The notes under the pieces were generated by a model. The model was not told the DNA's origin. It saw nothing but the letters and a program-made list of their open reading frames with translations, and did not search any database. DNA of 64,000 bases from an uncultured Verrucomicrobiales bacterium. GTDB lineage: Bacteria > Verrucomicrobiota > Verrucomicrobiia > Verrucomicrobiales > Akkermansiaceae. Shown here piece after piece: positions 61,164 through 64,000 of the stretch. The DNA lies in assembly GCA_937951675.1 (NCBI GenBank), contig CALFBI010000024.1, positions 1 through 64,000 on the forward strand. The letters are read 5' to 3'. Positions within the stretch are counted from its first letter, which is position 1, and each line of letters begins with the position of its first letter. The position numbers and the translations under genes are program-made.

Positions 61164-61769
61164 ATGAATTGGCCAAAAGCACTTGGGGTTTACCTCTTAA
61201 TCGGACTGGGGTCCTTTTTAGTGCTCTTTCCTGCATGGCTCCCTAACAAGCCCACTCTCCCTGTTGAGGACGGCGTGGTGGAAGGACTTCAGTTCGTCTT
61301 ACTCTTAGCATCAGGCGCTTTTTTGTTCGCGGCGGCTTATCAACGGAAGCATATTCGCTCCATTTACCGGGCTCTTGGGGCCTTCTGCGTCATGGCGGCG
61401 GTGAGTGAGAATGATCATCTGCTCGCTCCTATTCTAGGCGACCTTCCCTTCAAATGGATTTTAATCCCTACCATCATTTGGGTGCTGATCGATGTCTTTA
61501 CTCACAAAAAAGCGCTGCGGCGGTTTACTGAGATTGCGATTCGCACTCCGGCATCAGGGTTTATCGGATCGGCTCTTATTCTGATCTATATTTTCAGTAA
61601 AGGGATTGGCCTTCAATCATTTTGGGATGCGGCCTTAGAAGGAGAGGCCCCCAAGAACCTCGGCCGAATCTGCGAACAATACCTACAACTCCTCGCTTGT
61701 TACTTTATCTTTGTCGGGTGTGCCGGTTTTTGTCTCACAACAGGGAAAGTGACCGCTAAAGAGAAATGA
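61164..61769 (+). CDS. Polytopic membrane protein of unknown function
   Basis: 201 residues with about six hydrophobic helices (e.g. LGVYLLIGLGSFLVLFPAWL, FVLLLASGAFLFAAAY, FKWILIPTIIWVLIDVF, LLACYFIFVGCAGFCLT). EYL-type acidic residues lie in loops only. No family is recognised. Its stop overlaps the acyltransferase ATG by 4 bp (ATGA), so it belongs to the same operon as the lipid A-type genes and may act on a lipid or membrane component; this is inference from position. Confidence 0.65.
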   Translation: MNWPKALGVYLLIGLGSFLVLFPAWLPNKPTLPVEDGVVEGLQFVLLLASGAFLFAAAYQRKHIRSIYRALGAFCVMAAVSENDHLLAPILGDLPFKWILIPTIIWVLIDVFTHKKALRRFTEIAIRTPASGFIGSALILIYIFSKGIGLQSFWDAALEGEAPKNLGRICEQYLQLLACYFIFVGCAGFCLTTGKVTAKEK

Positions 61770-62659
61770 AAAAGCCGTCTCTTCAGAAAAAAATTCAATG
61801 GCATCTTGAGCAATTCACTTACGCTGTCGTCGAAAAAACTTTGGCCCTTTTCCCTCTTGAAGCTGCATTCACTTTTGGAGAAGCGGTTGGTCGCGTTGCT
61901 TTTTACTTTTTCAAAAGCAGAGCCAACTTAGTTCAAAATAACTTACAAATTGCAACCAAAGGAGCTCTCACCGATTCCGAAATACATCAGCTCAGCAAAG
62001 ACGTCTTTGAGCGCACTGGAGCCAACCTCGTCTCGTCTCTTAAAACGAGCTCAATGTCTCTTGAGGACATTCTTCCTCACGTTGATATTATTGGGATTGA
62101 AAAAATCCCAAAGGACAAAGGAACTCTCTTATTGCTCAAACATATGGGAAACTGGGAACTTTTGGCGCAAGTTTCACCCTTTATCTGTCAGGGAAGAGAA
62201 AATGGAGCTCTCTATCGACCTCTGAATAATCCTTACCTCGACGCTTCGACTAAGAAAAAAAGAGAACTCAAGGGCACTCAACTCTTTTCGAGAAAAAAAG
62301 GTCTTATCAGCGCTATCAAGCTCCTTCGAAATGGAGGAAACCTAGGCGTGCTCATCGATCAACGCACCGGCAAGGCGGGGGTCGAGGCCTCCGTCTTTGG
62401 GAAACAAACAAAATTAACTCCTCTACCTCAACTCCTTACCAAGAAGACCGATTGTAATTCTTTCTCTCTCAGAGTCAAAACAACAGGTCATGCGCATTGG
62501 GAAGTGCGCGTCGTGCCTCTTGTCACAGAAGACATTGAAAATACGATTGATGCGATCGCAAATGACATCGAAGAATCTTATACCTTTAGCCTTACAGACG
62601 TTTTCTGGATGCACCGTTTATGGAAAGAGAACTATTCCTCATCAAGGAGCCTGACTTAA
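61766..62659 (+). CDS. LpxL/HtrB-type late lipid A acyltransferase
   Basis: 297 residues. Adds secondary acyl chains to lipid A precursors at the inner membrane. The catalytic H-x4-E is in LLKHMGNWELLAQ; RPLNNPYLD and NGGNLGVLIDQRTG are the other conserved blocks of the family. A hydrophobic segment near residue 30 (AFTFGEAVGRVAFYFF) is the usual membrane contact. The MsbA-like flippase follows 132 bp downstream, a pairing that fits lipid A export. The acyl chain and position are not predictable. Confidence 0.88.
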   Translation: MKKPSLQKKIQWHLEQFTYAVVEKTLALFPLEAAFTFGEAVGRVAFYFFKSRANLVQNNLQIATKGALTDSEIHQLSKDVFERTGANLVSSLKTSSMSLEDILPHVDIIGIEKIPKDKGTLLLLKHMGNWELLAQVSPFICQGRENGALYRPLNNPYLDASTKKKRELKGTQLFSRKKGLISAIKLLRNGGNLGVLIDQRTGKAGVEASVFGKQTKLTPLPQLLTKKTDCNSFSLRVKTTGHAHWEVRVVPLVTEDIENTIDAIANDIEESYTFSLTDVFWMHRLWKENYSSSRSLT

Positions 62660-62791
62660 GGCTTTCCATCTGCAAGATCCAACGCTGAAATACCTTTTCC
62701 ATTTCGCCAATAACTCCATGAGAGGTTTCTTATTTCCTCAAATATAGCCGCTTAACGAAACGGTTAGTCACTCTTTCGCACGCACCAACTC

Positions 62792-64000
62792 ATGCCTTCA
62801 TCCCAAACAGCTCAAAAGAATATCTCTGTTTTTAAAAAGCTGAAGCCTTACTACAAGCACTTAAAAAAAGTCAAATGGGCTTTTACCGGAGGAGTCTTAG
62901 CATCTATTCTTTACGGAGCATCAAGCGGTTTAGGGCTCCCTGCGATGGCTAAATATGTCTTTCCTATCATTTTCAATGGGCCTGAAAATGCCAAAGACAC
63001 ACCTCAATGGCTTCTTGATCTTATTTATCGATTCTTTGGCGAAAACCCGCAGCAAGGAGTTCTCGTTGCCGCTTTAATAGCGATGCCCCTTGCCATGAGC
63101 TTTCGAGCACTTGGGCATTTTATCAGCTCTTATCTCATGACTTATTGCGGACTCAAAGTTTCAGAATCAATCCGCACAGAAACCTTTGATGACATCCAAA
63201 GAAAGCCTCTTGCATTCTTTCAGAAATACAAATCAGGAGACCTTCTTGCTCGTCTCATGGGAGACACCGAAATCATTAAAACCAGTGTTGTTAATGTCAG
63301 TAACGATCTTGTCAAACAGCCCGCTACGCTCTTCTTTGCCCTCTTCTACATTGTCAATGAAGCGATCAAAAAAGACAGTTTCTTCTTTGCGTTCCTCACT
63401 GCCCTATCAGCCCCTCTTATTATTATCCCCATTCGGTTAATCGGGAAACGGCTATCAAAACGTTCACGTCAAATGGCTTATCTTAATGGAGACTTGACCG
63501 CCTCCATTACGGAATCGTTACAGTCTCCACTCGAAATCAGAGCTTACAACCTCGAAGATTCACAAGTCAGCTCTTTCCAAAACAAAATTCGCAGCCTTCT
63601 CCGCCTCACCCTTAAGCATGCTCGCTATAAGCTCATTCCTACTCCTTTAATCGAAATCGTCGCGGCCATCTGTCTTACCGCAGCTCTTTATTTGGGCGCC
63701 TCGAAAGGAATGACACTCGAATACTTCTTAGCCCTCAGTATCGCTTTATATATGGCTTATGAGCCGGTTAAAAAATTAAGCAAGATTCACGGGATTCTTC
63801 GATCTGCAGAAGCGCCTCTTGAAAGGCTTGAAAAAATCAGATCAGAATCTCCGGCAGTCCATCAAAACCAACCATTCTCGCCTTTAACAGAGCCTTTTCA
63901 AAGCTCTATCGAATTTAGCAACGTCAGTTTTTCTTATGAAGATGGAACAATCGCTCTGAAAGAAATAAACCTCAAAATTGAAGAAGGTGAAATCGTCGCG
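62792..64000 (+). CDS. MsbA-like ABC exporter, truncated by the window edge
   Basis: 403 residues visible; the frame is open at base 64000. Half-transporter with an N-terminal membrane domain: helices near VKWAFTGGVLASILYGASS, VLVAALIAMPLAMSF, IVNEAIKKDS region, APLIIIPIRLIG and later IVAAICLTAALYLG. The coupling-helix phrase SGDLLARLMGDTEIIK is typical of MsbA/lipid exporters. The nucleotide-binding domain starts at about residue 370 (IEFSNVSFSYEDG) and its Walker A lies beyond the window. Next to the LpxL-like gene it probably flips lipid A or another lipid-linked molecule. Confidence 0.88.
   Translation, partial: MPSSQTAQKNISVFKKLKPYYKHLKKVKWAFTGGVLASILYGASSGLGLPAMAKYVFPIIFNGPENAKDTPQWLLDLIYRFFGENPQQGVLVAALIAMPLAMSFRALGHFISSYLMTYCGLKVSESIRTETFDDIQRKPLAFFQKYKSGDLLARLMGDTEIIKTSVVNVSNDLVKQPATLFFALFYIVNEAIKKDSFFFAFLTALSAPLIIIPIRLIGKRLSKRSRQMAYLNGDLTASITESLQSPLEIRAYNLEDSQVSSFQNKIRSLLRLTLKHARYKLIPTPLIEIVAAICLTAALYLGASKGMTLEYFLALSIALYMAYEPVKKLSKIHGILRSAEAPLERLEKIRSESPAVHQNQPFSPLTEPFQSSIEFSNVSFSYEDGTIALKEINLKIEEGEIVA

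Noticed and set aside
1-64000. CRISPR arrays, insertion sequences, riboswitches
   Set aside because: No regularly spaced repeats, transposase genes with terminal inverted repeats, or recognisable riboswitch cores were seen on reading the intergenic regions.

Overview
The window looks like a chromosomal segment of a Gram-negative Verrucomicrobiota bacterium. This is an inference from content: LPS-type genes (an LpxL-like acyltransferase beside an MsbA-like exporter), an OmpA lipoprotein, menaquinone and complex I genes, very large secreted heparinase-fold proteins with LamG, PKD and PA14 modules, and several small families typical of that phylum. No rRNA, CRISPR array, insertion sequence or prophage was seen. 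One tRNA gene (Arg, anticodon CCT) is present. Most start codons have no recognisable Shine-Dalgarno (SD) sequence, so start choices rest on homology, signal peptides and gene overlaps.

Layout. 1-4.7 kb: tail of a membrane protein, then a 1471-residue secreted heparinase-fold protein (gene A) whose start overlaps the stop of a 12-codon leader ORF. 4.7-8.8 kb (minus strand): thrS, infC, a HAD phosphatase and an arginyl-transferase-like protein. 8.9-12.0 kb: pdxH, an RNase III-like protein, an RbsD-like lipoprotein and a PIN-PhoH ATPase. 12.1-18.2 kb (minus): menaquinone operon menD-menH-menB-menA-menC-menE. 18.35-24.1 kb: second secreted heparinase-fold protein (gene B) followed by a GT61 glycosyltransferase. 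24.1-27.3 kb (minus): uppP, a nuclease, hisF and a kinase-fold protein lacking catalytic residues. 27.4-36.5 kb: trxA, a 1967-residue alpha-2-macroglobulin, ogt, an OmpA lipoprotein and small genes. 36.7-46.1 kb: nuoG-nuoN, preceded by a consensus Rex operator. 46.2-49.6 kb: dps, an orphan gene, a membrane protein and miaB. 49.8-54.6 kb: a run of xerD, NlpC/P60 peptidase, a two-gene ABC transporter and a TPR-like protein. 54.7-64 kb: phosphoesterase, mutT, rlmN, rhlE, cimA, tRNA-Arg, a membrane protein, lpxL-like and msbA-like (cut by the window end).

How it fits together. The men operon makes the quinone that the nuoG-N membrane arm reduces, and the Rex site would tie complex I expression to the NADH/NAD+ ratio. 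nuoA-F are not in the window. The two heparinase-fold giants suggest growth on anionic or sulfated polysaccharides. uppP, lpxL, msbA, the alpha-2-macroglobulin and the OmpA lipoprotein belong to envelope building and defence.

The most interesting signals are short and non-coding or are residue-level losses: the Rex operator with a third phased half-site, a three-copy octamer that carries the uppP start codon, a translationally coupled leader ORF ahead of gene A, a perfect 18-bp palindrome inside the men operon, a pseudokinase, and a NuoM missing a key lysine. I did not find a convincing wholly new multi-gene system.
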